Origin: Idiomarina piscisalsi
GTDB lineage: Bacteria > Pseudomonadota > Gammaproteobacteria > Enterobacterales > Alteromonadaceae
Length of the DNA stretch: 64,000 nt
Direction of reading: 5' to 3'
Assembly (NCBI RefSeq): GCF_003987095.1
Contig: NZ_PIQA01000003.1
Location: forward strand, 1 to 64,000
Positions within the stretch are counted from its first letter, which is position 1, and each line of letters starts with the position of its first letter. The translations under genes and the position numbers were made by a program. Shown in pieces: positions 38,727 through 46,954 of the stretch. Under the pieces are notes generated by a model. That model saw only the letters and a program-made list of their open reading frames with translations. It searched no databases and was not told the origin of the DNA.

Positions 38727-39854
38727 TTATAAACCCAATGTTTTTTGATAATGAGCTTCACGCTCAGTGACTTTTGTTAAATAATTCTTGGTTTCCGATG
38801 CCGGCAAATAAGTCATTAAATGCTCGTACACTTGCTTCGGTGACATTTGGTTCGCAACTCTACTCGCTCTCGTCAATGAAGTGGTATTCGTCATTGCCCG
38901 CGCCACATTTCCCGGTCCAGTATTATAAGCCGCAATTGCCATATAAAAGCGAGACTGAGTATTGCGAACATCTTTAAAATAGCGGTTTATCAACAAATGA
39001 AAATAAACGCTGCCAGCCTGTATATTTCTATTCGGATCAAACAGGTATTCAGGCGTTAGCAAGCGTTGTTGACCATGCAAAAAGCCAGTGATGTCTTTTC
39101 CTGCTGACGTAGGAACTATCTGCATTAAGCCAAAAGCAGGAATGTGAGAACGGGCCAGCGGGTTAAAACTAGATTCAGTATGGATAACAGCTATAACTAA
39201 CTCGGTTGGGAGTCCCCATTGACGCGCGTAAGTCTCTGCTGCCGGTAGTACTCGTTTTACGCGATCTGATACCGCAGCGTCTGGCATCTTGATAGTCACT
39301 GAGGCTCGTCTACCGGAGCGCTGTACTTTTTGCTGAGATAAGTCCTGCGCCTCGACCTTTCTGCCTAGCAAAGACTCAGATCTTTGTGGTTGCTTTTGAG
39401 AGCGACTATTAACACTCATGCCCGCATTGATTAAGACAGGATCGGACTCAACAGCTTCTTGCGCAGAGGTCTCATTCAACCGTTTAACTTCAGCTTTCGC
39501 AGTATTTAATACATCCGCGTCGTCAGAGTCATCCAAAACTTCCACTGTAATAGTATTGTTTTCATAATCGACGATGGTTCGACGACTTTTGTCGTCCGAA
39601 TATTCAACCCAGCGTTTTTTATCAGGGAGCTTAGCGTCATCCCACTTTTCAGCAACTTCCTTACGATACGCTTGCTCGGCTTCCCGCCAACGCTCAACAA
39701 ACGCCTGAAATTCCTGCTCACGTTTATCCTGGAACTCCTGAAACTCAGTCTGCTGCTCTTTAAGGTACTGCTCAAATTCAGCATCGTCCTGTGCAACCGT
39801 ACTAAAAACGCTGAGACTAAAAATAGCTAGATAAATCGTCGGCTTTTTCAGCAT
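38727..39854 (-). CDS. MltC-like lytic transglycosylase
   Basis: A 375-residue exported enzyme that should cleave peptidoglycan glycan strands, forming 1,6-anhydro ends. A signal peptide (1-21, ending TVAQ) lacks a lipobox, unlike E. coli MltC. Residues 25-70 are a Glu/Gln-rich coiled coil, about 80-190 an MltC-N-like region (KKRWVEYSDDKSRRTIVDYE), and 200-370 an SLT domain with catalytic Glu227 in VIAVIHTESSFNPLARS, AFGLMQIVPTSAG and YMAIAAYNTGPGNVARAM. I chose the ATG at 39854, preceded by AAGGAG. Its start overlaps the previous gene by 38 bases. Confidence 0.88.
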   Translation of the reverse strand: MLKKPTIYLAIFSLSVFSTVAQDDAEFEQYLKEQQTEFQEFQDKREQEFQAFVERWREAEQAYRKEVAEKWDDAKLPDKKRWVEYSDDKSRRTIVDYENNTITVEVLDDSDDADVLNTAKAEVKRLNETSAQEAVESDPVLINAGMSVNSRSQKQPQRSESLLGRKVEAQDLSQQKVQRSGRRASVTIKMPDAAVSDRVKRVLPAAETYARQWGLPTELVIAVIHTESSFNPLARSHIPAFGLMQIVPTSAGKDITGFLHGQQRLLTPEYLFDPNRNIQAGSVYFHLLINRYFKDVRNTQSRFYMAIAAYNTGPGNVARAMTNTTSLTRASRVANQMSPKQVYEHLMTYLPASETKNYLTKVTEREAHYQKTLGL

Positions 39855-40530
39855 CTTCCCGCTCCTTCTGTTCTTCAGCATTCAGTTTTAATTGACGGCA
39901 CTCCACTGAGTCGCAGCTACTGGTTAAGTCAATCACTGATTGCCAACGGCCATCAGAAAACCAAATTGAGGACACTGCATATTTCGCAGCATTCATAGTC
40001 AGCGCCTTGCCATTAAGGTTAGCGTCTAAATAGTTTAGACGTTGCTGCTCGGGTGCCAGCTTGGCAATTAACGCTACCGCGTCGGCAGAAGAATACGAGT
40101 GTGATAAAGCTTCTTTAAGAAAAGGCTTTATCTGTTTAAGCTCGCCCTGTTCGACCAAAAACCATGCTGCTCTTACCGATAAGCCGGCGATATTCAATGA
40201 CCAATCACTGACTTGTGACTCCCCCGTACAATGCAGCCACCCGGACTCATTCCATGAGTTAAACTTCTCAATGTCTGCTCGAAGAAATGAAACCTCACCA
40301 GGCACGCTAAGGCCAACACGTTCACTCAGACGTTCTCTAACTTCGGCTCTAAGAGGTAAAGTCAATGCTGACCGACAAGCTTTTTGCCAGGCCTGGCTTG
40401 GTAATTTCGAGTCAGTTCGCACTCTAGCTTCGCCGTCTGAAATCTCTTTTTCAAACCGACTCAGCTCTGGTGGCTCTGAAGCTATAGCAAGCTGGGACAA
40501 AAGCCCCAGCGATGCAATAAACCACTTCAT
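39817..40530 (-). CDS. Exported helical protein, unknown (gene 6 of envelope operon)
   Basis: A 237-residue protein with signal peptide MKWFIASLGLLSQLAIAS. The mature part has four cysteines, possibly two disulfides, and a helical middle (about 110-190) with TPR- or SEL1-like alternation (SVRAAWFLVEQGELKQIKPF). The C-terminus is charged (EEQKEREDAEKADD). No family recognised. Its start overlaps the stop of the 427-residue gene by one base, and its end overlaps the transglycosylase gene by 38 bases. Confidence 0.75.
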   Translation of the reverse strand: MKWFIASLGLLSQLAIASEPPELSRFEKEISDGEARVRTDSKLPSQAWQKACRSALTLPLRAEVRERLSERVGLSVPGEVSFLRADIEKFNSWNESGWLHCTGESQVSDWSLNIAGLSVRAAWFLVEQGELKQIKPFLKEALSHSYSSADAVALIAKLAPEQQRLNYLDANLNGKALTMNAAKYAVSSIWFSDGRWQSVIDLTSSCDSVECRQLKLNAEEQKEREDAEKADDLSSYF

Positions 40531-41813
40531 TATAGGTTATCTTCGTCAGACACCTTACCTGACGCCCCTTGAGGGTTCGCCGCTTCGTCGTTTTGGCCAC
40601 CATAAACTCGAATATTCCGACCTGAACTGCTTGGATTAGCTGTACCGCCGGCTTCCATTTCGCGTTTAGCTTCGCGAGACACCGCTTCTAAAGAAGGAGA
40701 ATAAACGGATACGGTATACATCCAATGACCATCTTCGCTCGCAAAGCTCCGGTTACTGACGCCCGGAGGCAGTTGACCTTTAGTGACAGCGCCATATTCA
40801 TCAGACATTTTCAATTGATTAAGGAAGACAGTACGTTCGCTATCCAGTTTTTTTGCAGTTGTCGGATCTTCTAAGCGCGGATCGCCGCCGTATTCAAACT
40901 GCTGATTTGACTCCACTTGATCTTCGCTGAAGCTGCCTTTCCAATAAACTTCATCGCCCTGCATAGTGCCAATAAGCGCGCTGTTTGCTCGGCTTTGTGA
41001 CTGGCGTTTAGCCGCATCTTTCAGGCGTCTTGCAACACGCGGGTTATCGTTATCGCGAATAATTGCAGAGCCATAACCCATTAAAATAATTTCGCCGGTG
41101 TCAGCGTGGGTTAGGATTTTCGCTCCCATTGGCGGCAAAACACCACTGTTAATATCTGCAACTACTTGCTTAAATACTTCATTCGGGTTTGTCGTTACGG
41201 CAACAGCGCCATGGTTGTCACGAATTTGCGCGCGTGTTTTAGGTGTTGAAATTAAGCTAACTCGAACTGTCTTTTCATCAACGTTGTCATAAACATCGAA
41301 AGTGACATAGCCAGATAAAGAACCAGATACAGAGTCAATGCAATTCTCTTGCATAGTCGTTGATTCATTAGTAACCGAGTCAGAACCCGTTTGGATATCA
41401 TCCAATACCGTTTGAACAGCGTTCTCACATTCCTGTTGAATGCCATTCATATTTTCAATAAGCTGCTTCTTCGCAATTAGCGCGGCTTGGTTGTATGCGC
41501 CACGCTTCGATAACAGCGTCGCATTCATATTGTCGTAGGTGTTATAACTAGAACTACCGATAGACAAAATCCCGGTTCCGCTGCCAACCTGAACTAAACG
41601 AATACCATCCTGGTTTTCATCTACAAGCTGTTGGTGAGCTGCTTTTACAGCCGTTTTCTCGTCTTTACCGACAACCACATTACCTTTAGTAACGACGTCG
41701 GCAGACTCCACATTTTCGCCAGGTCGGGCCGGAGTCATATCTGTTAAGTCAAAGTCTTGTGCAAATGTTGGCAACGCAGCCAATAACGCTAAAGTTAAGA
41801 GTGAACGTTTCAT
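40530..41813 (-). CDS. Exported protein with repeated Ala-helix domains (gene 5 of envelope operon)
   Basis: A 427-residue protein, signal peptide about 1-18 (MKRSLLTLALLAALPTFA). Two regions share the pattern of a Gly-rich strand followed by a helix with Ala spaced every 3-4 residues: about residues 72-120 (GIRLVQVGSGTGILSIGSSS, then KRGAYNQAALIAKKQLIENM) and about 235-285 (GEIILMGYGSAII, then RRLKDAAKRQSQSRANSALI). This recalls LPP20/FlgT-N folds. The C-terminal 40 residues are low complexity. No named family claimed. Confidence 0.75.
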   Translation of the reverse strand: MKRSLLTLALLAALPTFAQDFDLTDMTPARPGENVESADVVTKGNVVVGKDEKTAVKAAHQQLVDENQDGIRLVQVGSGTGILSIGSSSYNTYDNMNATLLSKRGAYNQAALIAKKQLIENMNGIQQECENAVQTVLDDIQTGSDSVTNESTTMQENCIDSVSGSLSGYVTFDVYDNVDEKTVRVSLISTPKTRAQIRDNHGAVAVTTNPNEVFKQVVADINSGVLPPMGAKILTHADTGEIILMGYGSAIIRDNDNPRVARRLKDAAKRQSQSRANSALIGTMQGDEVYWKGSFSEDQVESNQQFEYGGDPRLEDPTTAKKLDSERTVFLNQLKMSDEYGAVTKGQLPPGVSNRSFASEDGHWMYTVSVYSPSLEAVSREAKREMEAGGTANPSSSGRNIRVYGGQNDEAANPQGASGKVSDEDNL

Positions 41814-41825
41814 TATTTATTTTCC

Positions 41826-43211
41826 TTAATCAAACCGAATAGTAAATTCATTGTTTATTTGAGCTTTGGGCAGGCTTTGTGCTGCTATTGGTCGTACCGA
41901 CTGATGCAGAGCAGCAACAAGTTCACCGGTTGCTCCGGCATATCGCAAACTGGCTTTGTAATAGTCCCCCTGACTATTCACAACTACGTCTTTCACACCG
42001 CCCAGTGTCGACAAAATAGAAGACAGTTTATCGGGCTGAGACAAGTAACGCGTATGTATAAAAATATCGCGAACCATGCCACCTTGTGCGACCACCTGAT
42101 TAAACGACTTTTTCAGCGTTTTGCGCAGTGACTGCTGCTGTTCGGGAGTAGCGAGGTGCACATCAATAAGGTCGTGTTCGACCTGAGCACTTGTTGGCAA
42201 AGACAATAAGCTTGGTTCATTTCGCCAAAGCCCGTATTGCTGTCCCGATAAGTCTTCTACCGTTACATTGAGCTGCAGCCGACTGTTGGCGCCCCTTGCT
42301 CGAAGAACCGAGTCAGCTTTAATCACTAAATTAGCGTGAGAGCTATATTCAATACCCTGCTCTGCAAGCCAATCTTTCAGCAGGCTACTCAGTGGTTCCG
42401 GTGCTTGAACATTCACTCGCGGCGAACCAATAGCCATCAACACATCATTCGCAGCCTGAGCAATAGGTTGCTTTTCCACCACAGCTTTAATTGTGACCTC
42501 AACGCCGTTATTAGGCAGTTCTCGACTGTTGAGTAAAGACCACTCTTTAACGAGCCCTTGCGACCTTGTATGCAATTGTTGAGAAATAACTTCGTTCACC
42601 GAGAACTCATCACCGCTCTCGCTCGAAGACTCCTCGGTCGTTGAAAACTGAGTATTTTGCTGAGTCAGCCACATACCAACGACTTGTGAAACCGCACGTT
42701 TCAAGGCATCCATTTCAGCTTGAGTACGTGCTGTGCGGCCGTTCTCGTTGTCAGGCCACCCTTCGCCTATAACCGTCACTAACACATTCTCGGCTGCAGC
42801 ATTCCAGTCACCGCCAGCCGATTGACCGTTCGATTTTGGCAAACTACCTGTTTTTAAACGAACAGTGACACAAGTATCGCTGCCCTGAAGACGAGGAGCC
42901 GAAATATCAACAGGCATTTGCTGAATACTCATACCCTGCTGCTGCATGTCGCTCAACTTACGAGCCCAGGATGACGTCTCCGTGTCGATATCTTCGCTTG
43001 AGGTTTGTTGCGCCAGCAACTTAGGGGACGATAAGAATTGCGCAACCTGCGACAAGGCATCCATTTTTGCCGACTCTATCGCAGGCGTTCCGCGCCCATA
43101 GGCGCAGGCTTCTGCTTCGATGCCGCGCATTGAGCTCAGAGAAACCTGAGCTAATGCGCTGAATGAAGCTACACTGGCTAGCACACCAAAACTAAGTGCT
43201 AGTTTCCTCAT
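41826..43211 (-). CDS. Exported FlgT-N-like protein (gene 4 of envelope operon)
   Basis: A 461-residue protein with signal peptide ending SALA (about residue 21). Two LPP20/FlgT-N-like units are visible: residues about 28-125 (EAEACAYGRGTPAIESAKMD leading to ALSQVAQFL) and about 140-250 (VLVTVIGEGWPDNENGRTAR, then TQAEMDALKRAVSQVVG, then a closing strand NNGVEVTIKAVVEK). The C-terminal 200 residues hold further alpha/beta repeats (VNVQAPEPLSSLLKDWLAEQ, LSSILSTLGGVKDVVVNSQG). FlgT builds the H-ring of Vibrio flagella; similarity is at the level of pattern only. It overlaps the 375-residue lipoprotein gene by 4 bases. Confidence 0.75.
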   Translation of the reverse strand: MRKLALSFGVLASVASFSALAQVSLSSMRGIEAEACAYGRGTPAIESAKMDALSQVAQFLSSPKLLAQQTSSEDIDTETSSWARKLSDMQQQGMSIQQMPVDISAPRLQGSDTCVTVRLKTGSLPKSNGQSAGGDWNAAAENVLVTVIGEGWPDNENGRTARTQAEMDALKRAVSQVVGMWLTQQNTQFSTTEESSSESGDEFSVNEVISQQLHTRSQGLVKEWSLLNSRELPNNGVEVTIKAVVEKQPIAQAANDVLMAIGSPRVNVQAPEPLSSLLKDWLAEQGIEYSSHANLVIKADSVLRARGANSRLQLNVTVEDLSGQQYGLWRNEPSLLSLPTSAQVEHDLIDVHLATPEQQQSLRKTLKKSFNQVVAQGGMVRDIFIHTRYLSQPDKLSSILSTLGGVKDVVVNSQGDYYKASLRYAGATGELVAALHQSVRPIAAQSLPKAQINNEFTIRFD

Positions 43212-44335
43212 GTGCGAGACTCCAGGAATCCGGCCGGAGTACCAACTGAAACAGCGAAAATCTTAGTGCCATTTGACGGGCGGTAGATTCCGTTCGCCGC
43301 TGAACGTTCCACTTGTTCAGCCAAGTCGCTATTCTTCCATACCGCTATTTCGCCCACTGCGCTGTTGCGAGAAGGGTTCACATTGGCCACGCCAATTGGC
43401 TCAACAAAGCCAGCTTCGTATTGAAAAATAATCATTGTCTCGTTGGGTAGTACACCGGCGTTCTGACCGCGGTCCAAACTCACCTGATTTCCTTTAATAC
43501 CAAGAACCTGGGCCGTTGCTGGCATTTCAGAAAGCATACGTGTCAGCAAAATATCAATGCCACGAGACGTCATATCGTTAATCACCGCATTAACGTGCGC
43601 AGGGTCGTGGTAACGAAAGCCTGTTTCATAACGGTTATTCACCATGACGTATTTCAGCTCGTTACGCTCACGCACATCTTCCGATTTAACACGAATCTTC
43701 CCTAAATTAGGGTAAGACATTAGCTCTCGTGTGAACGGGTTCAAAACAGCGGTTGTTAGCTCTAATGTGTAGTCCATCCAGCCGGTAATTGAGCCTTCAC
43801 TTTTTACTGTGCGAAGAGTATCTAATTTGACAATAAAGTCAGGCTTTAGCACTTTCTGGCTGCCAGCTCTTTCTGCTAAGGCCCTGGCTCCCTGCTGCTC
43901 CATGAAAATTTGTTTTTCTTGAGAAATAACATCGTCGTCACGCGTAATGATTCTGAAGCGGTTAATGCCCGCGAACTGATTCTCCAGCATAAATAGCAAC
44001 TGCTTATCATCATACTCTCGCAGAGCCTCTACGCCTTGACCTTCACCGCCCACATCGGTACCCGCAAAATACATACGAACGGTTGGTTTCTTAAGTGGAC
44101 AGGCATCAGACTCAGTCGCTGGGTTAAACGTGCAGTTCTGCAGGCCTTGAGTATCGAAATACGCCGGTACTTTAATGTCTTCGCTATCAAAGTTATAAGC
44201 GCTACGTGCAACACTGGCATTTGACGCTCGGTTTGATACTTTCGCGGTTTGTGTTTGATCAGCTTGACGAGTCTGACAAGCACTTAGAGATAAAACAGCC
44301 AATGCTGTGATAGTGAGTTTCGTCACTAACTTCAT
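43208..44335 (-). CDS. CsgG/FlgT-C-like lipoprotein (gene 3 of envelope operon)
   Basis: A 375-residue lipoprotein, lipobox LSAC with Cys20. The middle (about 85-285) resembles CsgG/LpoB-type domains: LLFMLENQFAGINRFRIITR, ARALAERAGSQKVLKPDFIV, then a strand-rich core SITGWMDYTLELTTAVLNPF. The last 90 residues (VLGIKGNQVSLDRGQNAGVL and onward) look like the small beta domain that closes FlgT. In curli and flagellar systems these folds form outer-membrane pores or rings. It overlaps both neighbours by 4 bases (ATGA). Not a curli locus: no csgA/B/D/E/F nearby. Confidence 0.75.
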   Translation of the reverse strand: MKLVTKLTITALAVLSLSACQTRQADQTQTAKVSNRASNASVARSAYNFDSEDIKVPAYFDTQGLQNCTFNPATESDACPLKKPTVRMYFAGTDVGGEGQGVEALREYDDKQLLFMLENQFAGINRFRIITRDDDVISQEKQIFMEQQGARALAERAGSQKVLKPDFIVKLDTLRTVKSEGSITGWMDYTLELTTAVLNPFTRELMSYPNLGKIRVKSEDVRERNELKYVMVNNRYETGFRYHDPAHVNAVINDMTSRGIDILLTRMLSEMPATAQVLGIKGNQVSLDRGQNAGVLPNETMIIFQYEAGFVEPIGVANVNPSRNSAVGEIAVWKNSDLAEQVERSAANGIYRPSNGTKIFAVSVGTPAGFLESRT

Positions 44336-45261
44336 AGTTCACTTCCTTTTTCAAAAAGCCAGTTTTGTATAGGGGTATCTAAAATAGCTCGCATTTGCTC
44401 CAGGGCATGGTTACGAGCTTGCTGGGTAGATGTTCCATTACCGACAACAGTAATATGCTCTTGCCGAAATACCCTAAAAGGTGAATGTGGTTGCGTTAAT
44501 TCAACCATTAAGTCCAGTTTATGCTGGTGATTATTTTCTGATTGTCTTGTTCTGTGAGCAGGCTTCAGCTGCAACCATAAAACGGTTTCTGTCGCAGACG
44601 GTATTTGCTGATTAATAATTCCAACAAGGCTTTGCAAAGAGCTGTCAGCAATAACGCGAACACCATAGCGTTGCCATACCTTTGCAACAGCACTTAAATT
44701 CTCACGAAGTTTATTTTTAAGCGTGTCATTGGTAGCGCCTAAACCGGCCAAAGCTCTTTCAATCCTTAACCCGTAGGCATTCGCCTCCCGGTACTTTAAT
44801 GCCCAAAGCACCTTATCAACAGCAGGTGACTGAGCAGGAAAACTAAGCGTCGCTATCGGTGTAAGCTCATCCTCAAGAAAGCGAATCAGTTGCCTTTTAC
44901 TGATAGTTGCCTGTACGTAGGTTACGCCTGATTTTTTATCAACAAACTGCTCAATGACGTTAACTTTATTTACATCGATTGAGAGTGTGTTACTGACAAC
45001 TGACTGTTTAAAGTATTGGGATGTTCCTGCTTGTGTTTTTTCAAGAACAGAAACGTTTTCAGCAGACATCGACTGACTAACCTGAGCAATAATTTCTGCT
45101 ATTGCTGCGCGTTTTGCTTCAGAACTCGACGGACCGCTGCCAACAGCTGTCAGTTGCTCACTGGTATTTTCTGATTTGAAAATCCAGTCCGGCAGCTCTT
45201 GCGCGGTGATAGAAAAACTGAAGGTGGCCATAATTATGACCACCCAATAACGAATAGGCAT
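44332..45261 (-). CDS. Exported LPP20-domain protein (gene 2 of envelope operon)
   Basis: A 309-residue protein with a signal peptide (about 1-20, ending SITA-Q). The LPP20-like domain (about 22-135) starts LPDWIFKSENTSEQLTAVGS, continues with the Ala-rich helix SSEAKRAAIAEIIAQVSQSM and closes with VTYVQATISKRQL. A second part (about 150-309) is alpha/beta and may repeat the motif (VVGNGTSTQQARNHALEQM). No lipobox is seen, so it is probably periplasmic. Its start overlaps the stop of the upstream lipoprotein gene by one base. Confidence 0.78.
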   Translation of the reverse strand: MPIRYWVVIIMATFSFSITAQELPDWIFKSENTSEQLTAVGSGPSSSEAKRAAIAEIIAQVSQSMSAENVSVLEKTQAGTSQYFKQSVVSNTLSIDVNKVNVIEQFVDKKSGVTYVQATISKRQLIRFLEDELTPIATLSFPAQSPAVDKVLWALKYREANAYGLRIERALAGLGATNDTLKNKLRENLSAVAKVWQRYGVRVIADSSLQSLVGIINQQIPSATETVLWLQLKPAHRTRQSENNHQHKLDLMVELTQPHSPFRVFRQEHITVVGNGTSTQQARNHALEQMRAILDTPIQNWLFEKGSEL

Positions 45262-45947
45262 TACCCTTTAGCTTCTAACTCGTCTTGAAGCGCATTAATG
45301 GCTTCAATGGTTTCTTGCTCTAGCGTAATAATTTCGTTGGCATCCGATGCTAAATCGATTTGATCTTTTGCGCGTAGAATAGCCAAGCCTAGGTTATTAT
45401 CAGCGTTCTGTTCGTTATCGCTCATCCACCCTGACACCATACCTAAGCTGCCAGCTTTAGCGACAGTGGTAGAGTGCTCACTTAAAATGATAGCTGCTTG
45501 CGCTAATTGCACGGTGATGTCAGTCGCTAATTTAGCATTTTGCTCAGACACACCTTCGATTGCTGAGTTGTAGGCTGCGAGCTTTGGACCAATTTTGTCA
45601 TCTTCAGTTTCTGCTTTGTCGTCAAACGCAATAATTGCCGCTCTCAACTCTTCTTCAGACTTACCCTGATGAGCCGTCAAAAATGCTTGTACATCAACGT
45701 AGTTTTCCGTCTGAGTACGATACTCACCCATCACGTTGTATTGGCGCTCCAGGATAGAAGCACAGATATTTAAGAACTCATCGACACCCGGCTGAATTTC
45801 AACACGGTTAAACCCGAGCTCTTCCATTTGCACAGAAAGATCAGCAACGGCCTGGTTTCTGTCTAAAGTCGCGGCGTTTTCATTTGAAGTAGACATACAC
45901 GCACTCAGTACAACAGCGGCTAGTGGTGCAACGATCCATTTTTTCAT
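45261..45947 (-). CDS. Lipoprotein, unknown (gene 1 of envelope operon)
   Basis: A 228-residue lipoprotein with lipobox LSAC and Cys17. The mature protein is acidic and almost wholly helical (for example TLEQETIEAINALQDELEAK), suggesting a coiled-coil or helical bundle anchored in a membrane. No family recognised. GAGGGA precedes the ATG. As the first gene of the eight-gene run it follows a 180-base leader region next to tRNA-Leu. Confidence 0.78.
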   Translation of the reverse strand: MKKWIVAPLAAVVLSACMSTSNENAATLDRNQAVADLSVQMEELGFNRVEIQPGVDEFLNICASILERQYNVMGEYRTQTENYVDVQAFLTAHQGKSEEELRAAIIAFDDKAETEDDKIGPKLAAYNSAIEGVSEQNAKLATDITVQLAQAAIILSEHSTTVAKAGSLGMVSGWMSDNEQNADNNLGLAILRAKDQIDLASDANEIITLEQETIEAINALQDELEAKG

Positions 45948-46133
45948 AACACTTTCCCTCAGAGGCTTTGAGCCAAATCAACATTTTTATTACATAGGCT
46001 TAGTTTAGCCATAATGGTGAATGTAAAGAAAGCGTTAAGAAGGATCAATCAGTTTTTAAATTTTTTTAAGCAAGATCGAGAAATCGACTCTCAAATGACT
46101 GAAAGCGTGTGAAAAACAATAGGGTATTTATTA
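45948..46133. other. Intergenic region upstream of the envelope operon
   Basis: Holds the upstream region of the eight-gene operon. A short inverted repeat (GGCTTAGTTTAGCC, about 46003-46016) and several A/T-rich boxes are seen, but no promoter with good boxes and spacing could be fixed by eye. No tRNA-derived direct repeat was seen. Confidence 0.5.
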
Positions 46134-46218
46134 TGGTGGCGCTGGACGGACTTGAACCGTCACTCCCGAAGGAACCTGATTTTGAATCAGGCGTGTCTAC
46201 CAATTCCACCACAGCGCC
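46134..46218 (-). tRNA. leuX: tRNA-Leu (anticodon CAA)
   Basis: An 85-base class II tRNA on the minus strand. The acceptor stem is GGCGCTG with CAGCGCC, the anticodon arm CCTGA-TTCAAAA-TCAGG gives anticodon CAA, a long variable arm contains CCTTCGGG, the T-arm reads GGTTCAAGTCC, and CCA is encoded. It reads UUG codons. In E. coli the equivalent gene is a known integration site; its 3' end here faces the envelope operon. Confidence 0.97.
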
Positions 46219-46261
46219 ATTTATTGCGAGGTGAAGTTACCAAGGAAGGCAACGGGTCGGG

Positions 46262-46289
46262 ATTATACCCGCGATACTTAGCTAATCAA
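46262..46289 (-). promoter_or_regulatory. tRNA-Leu promoter
   Basis: On the minus strand TTGATT (46284-46289), 16 bases, TATAAT (46262-46267), with the GC-rich discriminator CCCGACCCG. The start would be about 40 bases upstream of the tRNA. Confidence 0.85.
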
Positions 46290-46424
46290 GCGAAAATTAT
46301 CGAAAAGTGGTTTTCACCGCACTGACTGATGATTCATTAACCATATTGCTTGTAATAGGGAGTTAATGTCAGCCGGTATCCTCCGTGTTAATATAACGCC
46401 ATCGACAACAGATAACTCTCTACA

Positions 46425-46934
46425 ATGACATTGAACGCTCAAGAATTACACGCCAGTTTTCCAAGCGCTGGTTTTCTCCGCCGCTTAGCGGCCTGGGTAT
46501 ACGATTTTTTAGTGGCTGTCGCTATTATCATGCTTTCTTCAGCGCTGGCGTTGGGTTTTGCGGCAACCTTAACAGCGCTCAATTGGGTGCAGCTAAGTGA
46601 GGGTATGGATCATGCCGGATGGCTTGCTCAGGGGCCCTGGTACAGCATCTATTTAATCGGTGTATTAGCTATCTTCTTTGGCTGGTTCTGGAAACGCTCG
46701 GGTCAAACCATTGGTATGAGAGCATGGCGTCTAAAGTTACAAAATCGCGATGGCAGCCGCTTAACATTAAGGCAAACCATTATTCGTTTGCTGACATGCT
46801 GTGCTGGGTTAGGAAACTTGTGGGTTTTAGTCGACTTTAAAAATCGCCGAGCCTGGCATGACTATGCAGCAGGCACTGAAGTTGTGACCTTATCGAAAGA
46901 AGCTAATCAGCTATTTTACTGGAACGAGCTCTAG
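46425..46934 (+). CDS. RDD family membrane protein
   Basis: A 169-residue inner-membrane protein with the RDD signature: GFLRRLAAWVYDFLVAVA (Arg and Asp in the first helix), a second and third helix around 78-100, and GQTIGMRAWRLKLQNRDG before the last segment, with WHDYAAGTEV near the end. Function of the family is mostly unknown; some members are linked to ion exchange. It converges with lptG. Confidence 0.88.
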   Translation: MTLNAQELHASFPSAGFLRRLAAWVYDFLVAVAIIMLSSALALGFAATLTALNWVQLSEGMDHAGWLAQGPWYSIYLIGVLAIFFGWFWKRSGQTIGMRAWRLKLQNRDGSRLTLRQTIIRLLTCCAGLGNLWVLVDFKNRRAWHDYAAGTEVVTLSKEANQLFYWNEL

Positions 46935-46944
46935 AGCCCGTTCC
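46921..46944. terminator. Possible terminator between the RDD gene and lptG
   Basis: GGAACG-A-GCTC pairs with GAGC-C-CGTTCC (one mismatch) at the point where the two genes converge. The T-run is poor on both strands, so efficiency is doubtful. Confidence 0.4.
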
Positions 46945-46954
46945 AGTGCCTTTA

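Noticed and set aside
43208-44335. The CsgG-like lipoprotein as part of a curli operon
   Set aside because: No curlin-repeat subunits or csgD/E/F-like genes are in the window, and the C-terminal domain is FlgT-like.
41826-45261. The exported operon as a displaced flagellar flgOPT locus
   Set aside because: Similarity is limited to LPP20/FlgT-like patterns, sizes and order do not match flgO-flgP-flgT, and no other flagellar gene is present. It remains an alternative to test.
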